Origin: Actinomycetes bacterium
GTDB lineage: Bacteria > Actinomycetota > Acidimicrobiia > Acidimicrobiales > RAAP-2
Assembly: GCA_021778895.1 (NCBI GenBank)
Contig: JAJYBR010000001.1
Span: 164,386 to 228,385, forward strand
DNA: 64,000 nucleotides
Direction of reading: 5' to 3'
This document shows, in pieces, positions 43,328 through 52,653 of this stretch. Position 1 is the stretch's first letter. Each line of letters begins with the position of its first letter. The notes beneath the pieces are model-generated. The model searched no databases. It was not told the origin of the DNA and saw only the letters and a program-made list of their open reading frames with translations. The position numbers were made by a program, and so were the translations under genes.

Positions 43328-44338
43328 TTGCCCCTGCCCATCGCGGTCGATGCGATGGGCGGTGACCACGCTCCGGCGGCGGTGATCGCCGGCGCGCGCC
43401 GCGCTGTCGATGAACTCGGGATCGAGGTCGTCGTGGTGGGCGTCCCCGAACGCCTGGGCGACGTCGGCGACCTCCCCCTGGTCGCGTGCACCGAAGAGAT
43501 CGCGATGGGGGACGATCCCGCAGCCAGCGTGCGCACGAAGAAGGACTCGTCACTGGTGCGGGCCGCCGAGCTCGTCCGCGACGGCCGGGCGGGCGGGATG
43601 GTGTCGGCGGGCAACACGGGGGCCACCATGGCCGCCGCCCTGCTGCGCATGGGCCGCCTGAGCGGAGTGACCCGGCCCTGCATCGCCCTGCCGATCCCGC
43701 GCCCCGGCCAGACGCCGGCGATCATGGTGGACGCGGGGGCCAACGCCGAGTGCACCCCCGAGATGCTCGTGCAGTTCGCCACGATGGCGGCCAGCTTCGT
43801 TTCGGCGCACCACGGCGTCGCCGAGCCGACGGTCGGCCTGCTCTCCATCGGCGAGGAGTCCAGCAAGGGGACGCCACTGGTCAAGGAGACCCACGAACTG
43901 CTGGCGCGATCGGGACTGCACTTCTCCGGCAATGTCGAGGGTCGCGACCTCGTCCCCTCGCCCGTCGACGTCGTCGTCACCGACGGGTTCACCGGCAATG
44001 TGGCCCTCAAGACCCTGGAGGGGGCGCTGCGATTCGTCTTTGGCACCCTGATCGAGGCCGCGGGGGTCGATGACGAGAGCCGCGCCGCCGGCGCGGTCCT
44101 GTGGCGCACGCTCGGTCCGACCGTGGCGTCGCTGACGCCGGAGAACCAGGGCGGCGCGGTGCTGCTGGGCTTGAAGGGCATCTGCGTGATCAGCCACGGG
44201 TCCTCGAACGACACGGCCGTCCGCAACGCCATCCGCGTGGCGGCCGAGATGCGCGACGCGGACGTCGTGGGCCGGCTGCGCGCGGCCATCGCCGCCCTGG
44301 TCGCGCCGGATCCCAAAGCACCCGGCACCAGCCGCTGA
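43328..44338 (+). CDS. plsX: Phosphate acyltransferase PlsX
   Basis: A 336-residue enzyme that makes acyl-phosphate from acyl-ACP for PlsY. It has IAVDAMGGDHAPAAVIAGA at the N-terminus and SAGNTGATMAAAL; VEGRDLVPSPVDVVVTDGFTGN is in the C-terminal half. TTG is the only start that gives a full N-terminus and it lies two bases after the rpmF stop. Together with the following ACP gene and the upstream FakA-like gene it marks a phospholipid-synthesis entry point. Confidence 0.94.
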   Translation: MPLPIAVDAMGGDHAPAAVIAGARRAVDELGIEVVVVGVPERLGDVGDLPLVACTEEIAMGDDPAASVRTKKDSSLVRAAELVRDGRAGGMVSAGNTGATMAAALLRMGRLSGVTRPCIALPIPRPGQTPAIMVDAGANAECTPEMLVQFATMAASFVSAHHGVAEPTVGLLSIGEESSKGTPLVKETHELLARSGLHFSGNVEGRDLVPSPVDVVVTDGFTGNVALKTLEGALRFVFGTLIEAAGVDDESRAAGAVLWRTLGPTVASLTPENQGGAVLLGLKGICVISHGSSNDTAVRNAIRVAAEMRDADVVGRLRAAIAALVAPDPKAPGTSR

Positions 44339-44343
44339 CTGGC

Positions 44344-44349
44344 TAGTGT
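44344..44349 (+). promoter_or_regulatory. -10 hexamer TAGTGT of the acpP promoter
   Basis: TAGTGT lies 26 bases before the ATG at 44376, giving a leader of about 20 nt that contains GAAGGAGG. Confidence 0.4.
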
Positions 44350-44375
44350 GGGGCCCCAAGGAAGGAGGTCCGGCG

Positions 44376-44663
44376 ATGAGCGATGAGACGGACCTCGGCC
44401 CGCTCAACCGGGACGGGGTGCTGGCGCTCGTGCGCGAGGAGCTGGCCGAGATCCTCGAGAAGGACGCTGCCGACATTCCCGAGGACGCGACGTTCGCCGA
44501 TGTCGGTGCCGACTCCCTGGCGCTGATCGAGCTCGTCGAGGCGCTCGAGGAGCGGTTGGCGACCCGCGCACCGTCGTTCCACATCGATGACGCGGACCTC
44601 GAGGGACTGACCTCGGTCCGCGATGCCGTCGACTACGTGACGGCCAGGCTCCCGTCCTCCTGA
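44376..44663 (+). CDS. acpP: Acyl carrier protein
   Basis: A 95-residue carrier protein. The phosphopantetheine attachment motif is GADSLALIE with Ser47. It is longer than the usual 75-85 residues because of an N-terminal leader (SDETDLGPLNRDG) and an extended loop between helices 2 and 3 (TRAPSFHIDDADLEGL). GAAGGAGG is seven bases before the ATG. It sits between plsX and rnc as in Bacillus, but fabD and fabG are missing from between them, so it could serve FAS II or a special lipid pathway. Confidence 0.88.
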   Translation: MSDETDLGPLNRDGVLALVREELAEILEKDAADIPEDATFADVGADSLALIELVEALEERLATRAPSFHIDDADLEGLTSVRDAVDYVTARLPSS

Positions 44664-44677
44664 CGAGGGGTGCCCCG

Positions 44678-45358
44678 GTGCCTGCCGCTCTGGGGGACCT
44701 CGCACAGCGACTCGGGCTGGACCCGCGGAGCGCCTACCTGACGGTCGCGCTGACGCACTCGAGCCACGCGGCGGAGCACGGAGGCACCTCCAACGAGCGC
44801 TTCGAATTCCTCGGTGACGCGGTGGTGGACCTGGTGATCGCCGATCAGCTGGTGCGCGACCACCCCGACCTCGACGAGGGCCAGGCGTCACTCGTGCGCT
44901 CGCGCACGGTGTCGGAAGCGGCCCTGGCCGGCGCCGCTGCCCGACTCGAGCTGGGGACGCTCCTGCGGGTCGGCCGCGGGGAGCGCAAGACGGGTGGCCC
45001 GGCCCGGCCCTCGCTGCTGGCCGACGCCTTCGAGGCGGTGGTCGCGGCTCTCTACCTGGAGCGGGGCTTCGAGGCGGCCCGGGCGTTCGTGCGCGAGGCC
45101 CTCGAGCCCGAGCTCGCGCGGGCCCTCGCGGCCCGGGACCGGGTGGACCCCAAGTCCCGGCTGCGCCAGTGGACCGAGACGACCGGCCGGGGCGTCCCGG
45201 TCTACGAGGTCACGGCGACGGGAGCTTCCCACGACCCGACCTACCACGCGACCGTCCGCGTCGGGGGCCACGTCCTCGGGCGAGGCCGCGGGTCGTCCAA
45301 GAAGACCGCGGAGGCGGCCGCGGCCCGGGCGGCCTGGGAGCGCCGCGACGATGCCTGA
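44678..45358 (+). CDS. rnc: Ribonuclease III
   Basis: A 226-residue double-strand-specific endoribonuclease that processes rRNA and mRNA. The signature ERFEFLGDAVVDLVIAD near residues 40-56 contains the catalytic acidic residues, followed by the second acidic site in LLADAFEAVVAALYLERGFE; a dsRNA-binding domain fills residues 155-226 (YHATVRVGGHVLGRGRGSSK). GTG start. The mutM ATG lies eight bases inside its 3' end. Confidence 0.95.
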   Translation: MPAALGDLAQRLGLDPRSAYLTVALTHSSHAAEHGGTSNERFEFLGDAVVDLVIADQLVRDHPDLDEGQASLVRSRTVSEAALAGAAARLELGTLLRVGRGERKTGGPARPSLLADAFEAVVAALYLERGFEAARAFVREALEPELARALAARDRVDPKSRLRQWTETTGRGVPVYEVTATGASHDPTYHATVRVGGHVLGRGRGSSKKTAEAAAARAAWERRDDA

Positions 45359-46253
45359 GCTGCCCGAGGTCGAGACGGTGCGCGCCTCCCTGGCCCGCGA
45401 CCTGGTCGGGCGGCGGATCCGCGCCGTCGCCGTCTCGAACGGGCGCGCCGTGCGGCGCCACGCGTCGGCTCGCGAGTTCCGCGGCCGCGTCGAGGGTCGC
45501 GTCATCCGCAGCGTCGAGCGCCTCGGCAAGTACCTGGTGATGGCGCTCGACAACGGGGATCACCTGGTCGTGCACCTGGGCATGTCGGGCCGCCTCCTGC
45601 GGGCCAAGGGTCCCAAGGAGCCGCGCGCCAAGCACACCCACGTCGTGTTCACGCTGTCGCCCGCCGGCGAGCTGCGCTACGTCGACCCGCGGACCTTCGG
45701 TGAGCTGTTCGTGTCGAGCCCTCCCGGCGAGGACGTCGAGGTGGCCGTGGCGCCGGTGTCGCGCCTGGTGATGGGCGGTGACGGCATGTCCTTGCGTCGC
45801 CGGGTGCCCGAGCTCGCGCACCTCGGGATCGACCCGCTGGCCGACCAGGTCGCCTGGGACCGCTTCGGGGCCATCGTGCGCAGCCGGTCGGGTGCGCTCA
45901 AGGCGGTCCTCACCGATCAGGACATCGTCGCGGGCCTCGGGAACATCTACGCCGACGAGATCCTCTTCACCGCCGGCCTGCGCTTCGACCGCCCGGCCGC
46001 CAGCCTGACGACCATCGAGGCGCGGCGCCTGTTCCGCGCGATGATCGAGACTCTGGCCGACGCGGTCAAGGCCGGCGGCTCGACGCTGGAGGACGAGCAG
46101 TTCGTCGACCCCGACGGGAACCCGGGCACCTACCAGGAGAGTCACCAGGTCTACGGGCGCGAGGGCAAGCCCTGCCCGCAGTGCCGGCGGCCCATCGAGC
46201 GGGCGGTGTTCCACGGCCGCGCCACGTTCTGGTGCCCGGCCTGCCAGGCCTGA
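45351..46253 (+). CDS. mutM: Formamidopyrimidine-DNA glycosylase
   Basis: A 300-residue base-excision glycosylase and AP lyase for oxidised purines. The mature N-terminus PELPEVETVRASL supplies catalytic Pro2 and Glu3; HLGMSGRLL and the H2TH segment GLGNIYADEILF near residue 197 are intact, and the C-terminal zinc finger (CPQC...CPAC) is complete. The rnc-mutM-smc-ftsY order is the standard actinobacterial one. Confidence 0.96.
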   Translation: MPELPEVETVRASLARDLVGRRIRAVAVSNGRAVRRHASAREFRGRVEGRVIRSVERLGKYLVMALDNGDHLVVHLGMSGRLLRAKGPKEPRAKHTHVVFTLSPAGELRYVDPRTFGELFVSSPPGEDVEVAVAPVSRLVMGGDGMSLRRRVPELAHLGIDPLADQVAWDRFGAIVRSRSGALKAVLTDQDIVAGLGNIYADEILFTAGLRFDRPAASLTTIEARRLFRAMIETLADAVKAGGSTLEDEQFVDPDGNPGTYQESHQVYGREGKPCPQCRRPIERAVFHGRATFWCPACQA

Positions 46254-46272
46254 GCCGGCGCGGGGCAGTTGC

Positions 46273-46278
46273 TAGCGT
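46273..46278 (+). promoter_or_regulatory. -10 hexamer TAGCGT, leaderless smc promoter
   Basis: TAGCGT ends six bases before the GTG at 46285. Confidence 0.5.
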
Positions 46279-46284
46279 CTAGCC

Positions 46285-49200
46285 GTGTTTCTCAAGCGTC
46301 TGACGATGCGGGGCTTCAAGTCCTTCGCCGACAACACGGCCATCGACTTCGAGCCCGGGGTCACCGCGATCGTCGGGCCCAACGGCTCGGGCAAGTCCAA
46401 CGTCGTCGACGCGGTGACCTGGGTCCTCGGGGCCCAGAGCACGCGGGCCCTGCGCAGCGCCAAGATGGACGACGTCATCTTCGCGGGGACCGGGTCGCGT
46501 CCGGCTCTGGGGCGCGCCGAGGTCTCCTTGACCCTGGACAACGCCTCGGGTCGCCTGGGGATCGACGGCGCCGAGGTGACCATCGGGCGCACGCTGTTCC
46601 GTAACGGCGAGTCCGAGTACGCGATCAACGGTGCCGTGTGCCGGCTGCTCGACATCCAAGAGCTGCTCGGCGACTCGGGCGTGGGGCGCCAGCAGCACAT
46701 GATCATCGGGCAGGGCCAGCTCGACGCCGTCTTGAGCGCCAGCCCCGAGAGCCGGCGTGCGATCATCGAGGAGGCCGCCGGCGTGCTCAAGCACCGGCGC
46801 CGCAAGGAGCGTGCCGAGCGACGCCTGGCCCAGACCCAGGAGAACCTCGAGCGCCTGGGCGATCTGGTGCGCGAGCTGCGCCGCCAGATGCGCCCCCTGG
46901 AGCGCCAGGCGGCGTCGGCCCGCTCGTACGTCGAGATCGAGCGATCCCTCGACGAGGCCCGCGGCGAGCTCTACCAGCGCCGGCGCGCCGAGTTGGCCGC
47001 GCGCGAGACTGTGCTGGAGGCCGCGGACCGCGAGGCCGGTGCGGACCAGGCCCGCCTGGCCAGCGAGATGGCGGCGCTCGAGGAGGCCAGCGCGGCCGCG
47101 ACCGCCGAGATGTCCAGCGGCCGCGGGGAGTCGCTGGCGACGACCCTCGGCGAGGTGCGCCGTCTCGGGGAGCGCTCCCGGGGCGTGGCGTCGGTGATCG
47201 CCGAGCGCCAGCGCGCCACGCTGGCGGCCCTCGACGCGGCGGCCGACGTGAACGTCGTGGCGACCCTGGAAGCCGATGAGGCGCGGCTCGTCCGGGACCT
47301 CGCCGAGGTGGTGAGCGACGAGGAGGCCATCGCGCCCGCGCGCGCCACGCTGGCGGCGCGCCAGCGGGACCTGGCCGCCCAGCGGGCCGAGCTGGAGACG
47401 GCGATCGCGCCCGACACCTCCGTCGAGTCGGCGGCCGTCGCGCTGCGCGAGCGTGTCGCCGCCGCCGAGCGGGCGCTGGTCGCGCTCGAGGAGCGCCGCC
47501 AGCGGGTCGAGCGGCGCCGCGACGACCTGTCGGCGAGTGTGGCCGCCGACGAGCGGGCCCGCACCGAGCTCGACGAGCAGATGCGCGTGGCGACGGCGCG
47601 GGTGGCCTCGGCGACGCACGCCGTGGCCGAGGCGCGCGCCGAGCTGGCTCGGGTCGACGAGCGGGCGGCCGGGGCGCGCGGCGCGCGCGACGAGGCGCGC
47701 GCGGAGGCCGCCCGGGCCCAGGCCCGCGCCGAGGCGCTGGCGCACGCCTACCAGGAGTTGAGCGGGGCCGCCAGCCGCGAGGTCCTGGAGGACGTCGCGG
47801 GCGTCGTGGGCGCGCTGCTGGACGTCATCGACGTGGATCCGACCGCGGTGCGGGCGGTCGATGCCGCCGTCGGCGCCTCCCTCGGCGCCACGGTGATGGC
47901 CGGTCCCGGGGCGGCACGGACCGCCCTGGAACGCCTGCGCGACGTTGGTGACGTCGGCTTGGTCCTGACGAGCAGCGCCCCGGTCGCCCCCCCGCCCACG
48001 CCGGAGGACTGCGAGCCGGTGCGCGCGCTGGTCCGGTCCCGCACGAGCGAGCCAGCGGTCGACCGGCTCCTGGACTCGCTGCTCACGGGTGCCGTGGTCG
48101 CACCGTCGTGGGAGCGCGCCCTGGAGCTCGCGGCGACGCGGCCGGACCTGGTGGTGGTGACCCGAGAGGGCGACCGCCTCGCCCGATCGGGCTGGCGCGT
48201 CGGGACGGGACATGCCGCCGTGACCCGCGTGGCGGTCGAGCAGGCCGAGGCCGCCGCCGCGGCGGCGGCCGGCGCGGCGCAGGGAGCCGACGCCACGGCC
48301 ACCGAGGCCGAGGCGCAGCTGGCGAGCCAGCGCGGGAGCCTGGCGGCCGCCGAGCGGGCCGAGGTCGAGGCCCGGAGTCGGACAGCCCAGCTCGAGGCCG
48401 AGCGCCGGCGCCTGGACGAGCGCCAGGCGGAGGCCGCCGTCGCCGTCGCCGCCGTCACCAGTGAGGCGCGCGAGATCGAGACGCGCACGGCGGAGGTCGC
48501 GGGCGCGCGCGACGCAGATCGCGATGCGCTGCCCGCGATCGAGCAGCGCGCCGAGGAGGCCGCCGCTCAGCGCGCGGCGCGAGCCACGGCGGGCGAGAGG
48601 CTGCGCACGCTGGAGGAGGTCCTGGCGGGCCAGCTCCAGGATCTGGCCCGGCGCGAAGCGGCGGTCGCCGAGCGGCGCAGCCTGATCGAGCAGCGGCGCG
48701 GCGAGCTCGAGCGGCGGCTGCACGGGCACGCCGACGAGCGCGAGGTGGCCGCGAAGCGACGCCAGGGGCTCGAGGCCGACCAGCGGACGCTCGTCCGCCT
48801 GGCCGAGGTGGTGGCCGCCCTGGCCGTCGAGGTCGAGCGACTCCAGCGCGTGCTCGACACGGACTATCGCGCCCAGCTGGAGGTCGCGCGGGCCGGTGCC
48901 GCGCACCTGGAGAGCCTGCGCACCCAACGCCAGGAGCTCGATCAGCGTCTGGTCGTCGTGCGCGACGCGCAGCGCCACGCCCAAGTCGAGCTGGCCGAGC
49001 TGCACGCGCGCCGGGCCGCCCTCGAGGAGGCGGTCGCGCGGGACCGCGTGGACACCGCGGCCGCCCGCGAACCCGACCCGGCCACCCCGACTCCGGAGCT
49101 CGAGTCACGCGTCGGCGAGCTCGAGGCTCGCCGCAGCGCGCTGGGACCGATCAACCCCCTGGCGCTCGACGAGCTGGCCGAGCTGGAGGAGCGCCACCGC

Positions 49201-49749
49201 ATGCTCGACGAGCAGGTCGCCGACGTGCGCCGGGCGCGCCACGAGCTCCAGGAGGTCGTTCGGGCGGTGGACGACGAGATCATGACGACGTTCTCGTCCG
49301 CGGTCGCCGACGTCAACGAGCACTTCGCGACCCTGGTCACGATGCTCTTCCCCGGTGGCCAGGGCCGCCTGACGCTGACCGATCCCGATGACCCGCTCAA
49401 CACCGGGGTGGAGATCGAGGTGCGGCCCATGGGCCGCAATGTGCGCCGCATCTCGCTGCTCTCGGGCGGTGAGCGCTCCATGGCCGCCCTGGCGTTCCTG
49501 TTCGCCGTGTTCCGGTCCCGGCCCTCACCCTTCTACCTGATGGACGAGGTCGAGGCGGCCCTCGACGATGTGAACCTGCAGCGCTTCCTCGGGCTCATCG
49601 ACGAGTTCCGCACCGAGGCCCAGCTACTCGTCGTGACCCACCAGAAGAGGACCATGGAGGCCGCCGACGCGCTCTACGGGGTGACGATGGTGCCCGGCGG
49701 CTCCTCGAAGGTGGTCTCCCAGCGCGTCACCCGCGAGGTCGTGGCGTGA
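46285..49749 (+). CDS. smc: Chromosome partition protein Smc
   Basis: A 1154-residue condensin ATPase. Walker A GPNGSGKSN is at residues 31-39 in the N-terminal head; two long Glu/Arg/Ala-rich coiled coils flank a hinge at about 497-650 (beginning EVLEDVAGVVGALLDVIDVD); the C-terminal head has the signature LSGGERSMAAL near 1058 and Walker B FYLMDEVEAALDD near 1083. Smc compacts and segregates chromosomes with ScpAB, not encoded here. The ftsY GTG overlaps its stop. Confidence 0.96.
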   Translation: MFLKRLTMRGFKSFADNTAIDFEPGVTAIVGPNGSGKSNVVDAVTWVLGAQSTRALRSAKMDDVIFAGTGSRPALGRAEVSLTLDNASGRLGIDGAEVTIGRTLFRNGESEYAINGAVCRLLDIQELLGDSGVGRQQHMIIGQGQLDAVLSASPESRRAIIEEAAGVLKHRRRKERAERRLAQTQENLERLGDLVRELRRQMRPLERQAASARSYVEIERSLDEARGELYQRRRAELAARETVLEAADREAGADQARLASEMAALEEASAAATAEMSSGRGESLATTLGEVRRLGERSRGVASVIAERQRATLAALDAAADVNVVATLEADEARLVRDLAEVVSDEEAIAPARATLAARQRDLAAQRAELETAIAPDTSVESAAVALRERVAAAERALVALEERRQRVERRRDDLSASVAADERARTELDEQMRVATARVASATHAVAEARAELARVDERAAGARGARDEARAEAARAQARAEALAHAYQELSGAASREVLEDVAGVVGALLDVIDVDPTAVRAVDAAVGASLGATVMAGPGAARTALERLRDVGDVGLVLTSSAPVAPPPTPEDCEPVRALVRSRTSEPAVDRLLDSLLTGAVVAPSWERALELAATRPDLVVVTREGDRLARSGWRVGTGHAAVTRVAVEQAEAAAAAAAGAAQGADATATEAEAQLASQRGSLAAAERAEVEARSRTAQLEAERRRLDERQAEAAVAVAAVTSEAREIETRTAEVAGARDADRDALPAIEQRAEEAAAQRAARATAGERLRTLEEVLAGQLQDLARREAAVAERRSLIEQRRGELERRLHGHADEREVAAKRRQGLEADQRTLVRLAEVVAALAVEVERLQRVLDTDYRAQLEVARAGAAHLESLRTQRQELDQRLVVVRDAQRHAQVELAELHARRAALEEAVARDRVDTAAAREPDPATPTPELESRVGELEARRSALGPINPLALDELAELEERHRMLDEQVADVRRARHELQEVVRAVDDEIMTTFSSAVADVNEHFATLVTMLFPGGQGRLTLTDPDDPLNTGVEIEVRPMGRNVRRISLLSGGERSMAALAFLFAVFRSRPSPFYLMDEVEAALDDVNLQRFLGLIDEFRTEAQLLVVTHQKRTMEAADALYGVTMVPGGSSKVVSQRVTREVVA

Positions 49750-50804
49750 TCGCCGCGGTGGACCCGTGGCCCCTGGTCGCGGCCGTCGTGGTCGTGGGAG
49801 CCGTAGCGGGGCGCACGCTGCGCCGCCGCCGGCGCCGCGGACACCCCGTCGCACCGGCACCGGCGCCCGTGGCGCTCCCGGAGGTCCTGGTCGAGACGGC
49901 CGAGCCGCGACCGACGCTGCCCGAGCCCGAGGTGGACCTGGCCGAGCGCCTGGGTCGCTCGCGCGGTGTCTTCGACCGCCTGCGCGGACTCACGAGCACG
50001 GCGGTCGGTCCCGAGCAGCTCGCCCTGGTCGAAGAGGTGCTCTTGCGCAGCGACGTCGGGGTCGCCACCACGGGAGCAGTCCTGCACGAGCTCCAAGAGG
50101 GTGCGCCCGCGGGCCTGACGGCTGCGGTGCGCGCGGCCCTGCGCGCGGCTCTGGTGTCCGAGCGGAGCCTGCGGATCGACGCCGACCCGGGCCGGGTGGC
50201 CGTGTGGCTGTTCGTCGGCGTGAACGGGGTGGGCAAGACGACGACCATCGGCAAGATCGCCACCCGCGAGGTGCACGAGGGTCGCCAGGTCATCCTGGCC
50301 GCCGGGGACACCTTCCGCGCGGCCGCGGCCGACCAGCTGGGCCAGTGGGCCGAGCGATCCGGCGCCGATCTGGTGCGCGCCCACGAGGGTGCCGATCCCG
50401 GCTCGGTCGTCCACGACGCCATCGGGCGGGCCGCGTCGCGGGGCGCCGACCTGGTGCTGGCCGACACCGCGGGGCGTCGGGCGAGCAGCACGAACCTGCT
50501 CGACGAGCTGGCCAAGGTGCGCCGGGTGGCCGATCGCGGGCCGGGTCAGGTGCTCGAGACCCTCCTGGTCGTGGACGCGACCACCGGGCAGAACGCGCTC
50601 AGCCAGGCGCGCGAGTTCCTCGCCGCGGCCGCGGTGACCGGGATCGTGCTGACCAAGCTCGACGGCACGGCCCGGGGCGGCATCGTCGTCGCGATCGAGC
50701 GCGAGCTGGGGATCCCAGTCAAGTTCGTGGGCGTGGGCGAGGGCCCCCACGACCTGATCCCCTTCGACCCCGACGCCTTCGTCGCCTCGCTCCTGGAAGC
50801 GTGA
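49746..50804 (+). CDS. ftsY: Signal recognition particle receptor FtsY
   Basis: A 352-residue GTPase that docks SRP-ribosome complexes at the membrane. An N-terminal hydrophobic segment (WPLVAAVVVVGAVAG, residues 8-22) followed by a run of arginines suggests a true membrane anchor, as in other Actinobacteria. The N domain spans about 65-140, and the G domain has GVNGVGKTTTIGKIA near 157-171, DTAGRR and TKLDGTARGG. It precedes ffh, so the SRP receptor and SRP protein are adjacent. Confidence 0.95.
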   Translation: MIAAVDPWPLVAAVVVVGAVAGRTLRRRRRRGHPVAPAPAPVALPEVLVETAEPRPTLPEPEVDLAERLGRSRGVFDRLRGLTSTAVGPEQLALVEEVLLRSDVGVATTGAVLHELQEGAPAGLTAAVRAALRAALVSERSLRIDADPGRVAVWLFVGVNGVGKTTTIGKIATREVHEGRQVILAAGDTFRAAAADQLGQWAERSGADLVRAHEGADPGSVVHDAIGRAASRGADLVLADTAGRRASSTNLLDELAKVRRVADRGPGQVLETLLVVDATTGQNALSQAREFLAAAAVTGIVLTKLDGTARGGIVVAIERELGIPVKFVGVGEGPHDLIPFDPDAFVASLLEA

Positions 50805-50807
50805 CGG

Positions 50808-50813
50808 TAGCCT
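50808..50813 (+). promoter_or_regulatory. -10 hexamer TAGCCT, leaderless ffh promoter
   Basis: TAGCCT ends six bases before the ATG at 50820. Confidence 0.55.
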
Positions 50814-50819
50814 GCCACC

Positions 50820-52292
50820 ATGTTTGACGCGCTGGCTGAACGACTCGAGCGCCTCGGTGCCTCCCTGCGCTCGCGGGGACGCCTCAGCGAGGCGGACCTC
50901 GACGGTGCCTTCGCGGAGGTGCGCACGGCGCTCCTGGAGGCCGATGTCGAGATCACCGTGGTGCGGGCCTTCTTGGAGGCACTGCGGGCGCGGCTGAGCG
51001 GTCAGGCGCTGAGCCAGAGCCTGACGCCGGGCCAGCAGGTCGTCAAGGCGGTCCACGAGCAACTCATCGAGGTGCTGGGCGGCCAGGCGCTCAAGGTGAC
51101 CTACGCCTCGCGCCCTCCGACCGTCGTGCTGCTGGCGGGACTCCAGGGCGCCGGCAAGACGACCGCCGCGGCCAAGCTCGCGGCGTGGTTCAAGGAGCAG
51201 GGCCGCCACCCCCTGCTGGTGGGGGCCGACCTCCAGCGCCCCGCGGCCGTCGAGCAGCTGCGGGTCCTGGGCGCGAAGGTCGGGGTCGACGTCTTCAGTG
51301 AGGCGACCGATCCGGTGGCGGTCGCGCGGGCGGCGGTCGCCGAGGCGACGCGCGTGGGCCGCGACGTCGTCATCGTCGACACCGCCGGCCGCCTCAGCAT
51401 CGACGAGGCGCTCATGGACGAGGTGCGGCGCATCAGCGACGCCGTGCAGCCGCACTACACGTTCCTGGTCATCGACGCGGTCACCGGCCAAGACGCGGTG
51501 CACACCGCGCGCGCCTTCCACGACGCGCTGGACCTGAGCGGCCTCATCGTCACCAAGCTCGACTACGACGCGCGCGGGGGCGCCGTGCTGTCGGCCCGGG
51601 GCGTCGTGGGCCGGCCCGTGGTGTTCGCCTCCACCGGCGAGCAGGTGCGCGACTTCGACCTGTTCCACCCCGACCGGATGGCTTCGCGGATCCTGGGGAT
51701 GGGGGACACCCTGACCCTGATCGAGCAGGCCGAGCGCACGATGGACCGCGACGTCGTCGAGGCCTCGGCCGGACGGATGCTCGAGGGGACCTTCACCCTG
51801 GATGACTTCCTCGCCCAGATGAACCAGGTGCGACGGATGGGGTCGCTGGGCGGCCTGATGCGACTGATGCCCGGCATGACCAAGGAGATGCGCAGCGCCG
51901 CGTCGAACCTGGACGAGCGCGAGCTGGACCGGGTCCAGGCCATCATCCAGTCGATGACGCCGGGCGAGCGCCGCACGCCGGCGATGATCGACGGCTCGCG
52001 CCGCGCGCGCATCGCCCGCGGGGCGGGGACCACTGTCAGCGCGGTCAACCACCTGCTCAAGCAGTTCGGGGAGATGCGGCGGATGATGCGCCAGGTGGGC
52101 AACGGCGGGGGCCTCCCGGGGATGCCGTCGCGGGGCCGGCTGGCGGCGATGGCCGGGCGCGCGGGACCCGAGGCCGTGCCCGCGGGCTTCGAGGCCCTGG
52201 CCGAGGGCTTGCGCGCCGGGCGGCCCGCGACCCCCAGCCCGAAGGGCAAGAAGAAGAAGGGCGGTCGCGTCACCCCCCCCAAGCAGCGATAG
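50820..52292 (+). CDS. ffh: Signal recognition particle protein
   Basis: A 490-residue SRP54 homologue that binds signal peptides and 4.5S RNA. N domain at 1-95, G domain with GLQGAGKTTAAAKLA near 107-121, DTAGRLSIDEALMDE and TKLDYDARGGAVLS, then a methionine-rich M domain (MNQVRRMGSLGGLMRLMPGM) from about 330. The C-terminus is a long Gly/Pro-rich, Lys-rich tail (GKKKKGGRVTPPKQR). The TAG stop is also the first half of the rpsP -10 hexamer. Confidence 0.96.
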   Translation: MFDALAERLERLGASLRSRGRLSEADLDGAFAEVRTALLEADVEITVVRAFLEALRARLSGQALSQSLTPGQQVVKAVHEQLIEVLGGQALKVTYASRPPTVVLLAGLQGAGKTTAAAKLAAWFKEQGRHPLLVGADLQRPAAVEQLRVLGAKVGVDVFSEATDPVAVARAAVAEATRVGRDVVIVDTAGRLSIDEALMDEVRRISDAVQPHYTFLVIDAVTGQDAVHTARAFHDALDLSGLIVTKLDYDARGGAVLSARGVVGRPVVFASTGEQVRDFDLFHPDRMASRILGMGDTLTLIEQAERTMDRDVVEASAGRMLEGTFTLDDFLAQMNQVRRMGSLGGLMRLMPGMTKEMRSAASNLDERELDRVQAIIQSMTPGERRTPAMIDGSRRARIARGAGTTVSAVNHLLKQFGEMRRMMRQVGNGGGLPGMPSRGRLAAMAGRAGPEAVPAGFEALAEGLRAGRPATPSPKGKKKKGGRVTPPKQR

Positions 52293-52295
52293 ACT
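52290..52295 (+). promoter_or_regulatory. -10 hexamer TAGACT of the rpsP promoter
   Basis: TAGACT overlaps the ffh TAG stop codon and gives rpsP a leader of about 45 nt with a GGAAGGA site. Confidence 0.45.
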
Positions 52296-52347
52296 GAATC
52301 GCTCGAGTACCCCGCCGCGTGGCCGTGGGTCGGGAAGGACAGGCGTC

Positions 52348-52653
52348 GTGGCAGTGAAACTCCGTTTGGTGCGGATGGGCAAGAAGAAGCAGCCGACCTA
52401 CCGCGTCGTGGCCATCGACAGCCGCCGGTCGCGCTCGGGGGCCTTCCTCGAGATCGTCGGCACCTACCAGCCTCGCGGGATCTCCGACGCCCAGCCCGAG
52501 ACCGTGGCGAACATCGACAACGAGCGCGCCGTGCACTGGCTGCGTAACGGCGCCCAGCCCACCGACCGCGTGGCGCGCATCCTGGAGCACTCCGGCGCCA
52601 TGGCCGCGTTCCGCGCGGCGTCCGAGGCACCCGCCGAGGGTGAGCCCTCGTGA
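52348..52653 (+). CDS. rpsP: 30S ribosomal protein S16
   Basis: A 101-residue ribosomal protein beginning AVKLRLVRMGKKKQPTYRVV after the GTG, with GAFLEIVGTYQP and the usual ERAVHWLRNGAQPTD. GGAAGGA lies upstream. It opens the conserved block rpsP, khpA, rimM, trmD, rplS; the khpA GTG overlaps its stop by four bases. Confidence 0.96.
   Translation: MAVKLRLVRMGKKKQPTYRVVAIDSRRSRSGAFLEIVGTYQPRGISDAQPETVANIDNERAVHWLRNGAQPTDRVARILEHSGAMAAFRAASEAPAEGEPS

Noticed and set aside
38644..44328. Long minus-strand frames opposite recG (38644-40740) and the sepIVA-like-to-plsX block (41950-44328).
   Set aside because: They are antisense to conserved genes on the plus strand and their translations show compositional bias only.
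46279..52382. Very long minus-strand open frames opposite smc, ftsY and ffh (for example 46279-49005 and 49674-52382).
   Set aside because: They lie antisense to well-conserved genes, have Arg/Gly/His-rich, low-complexity translations and no family motifs. This is the usual GC-rich third-position shadow effect.
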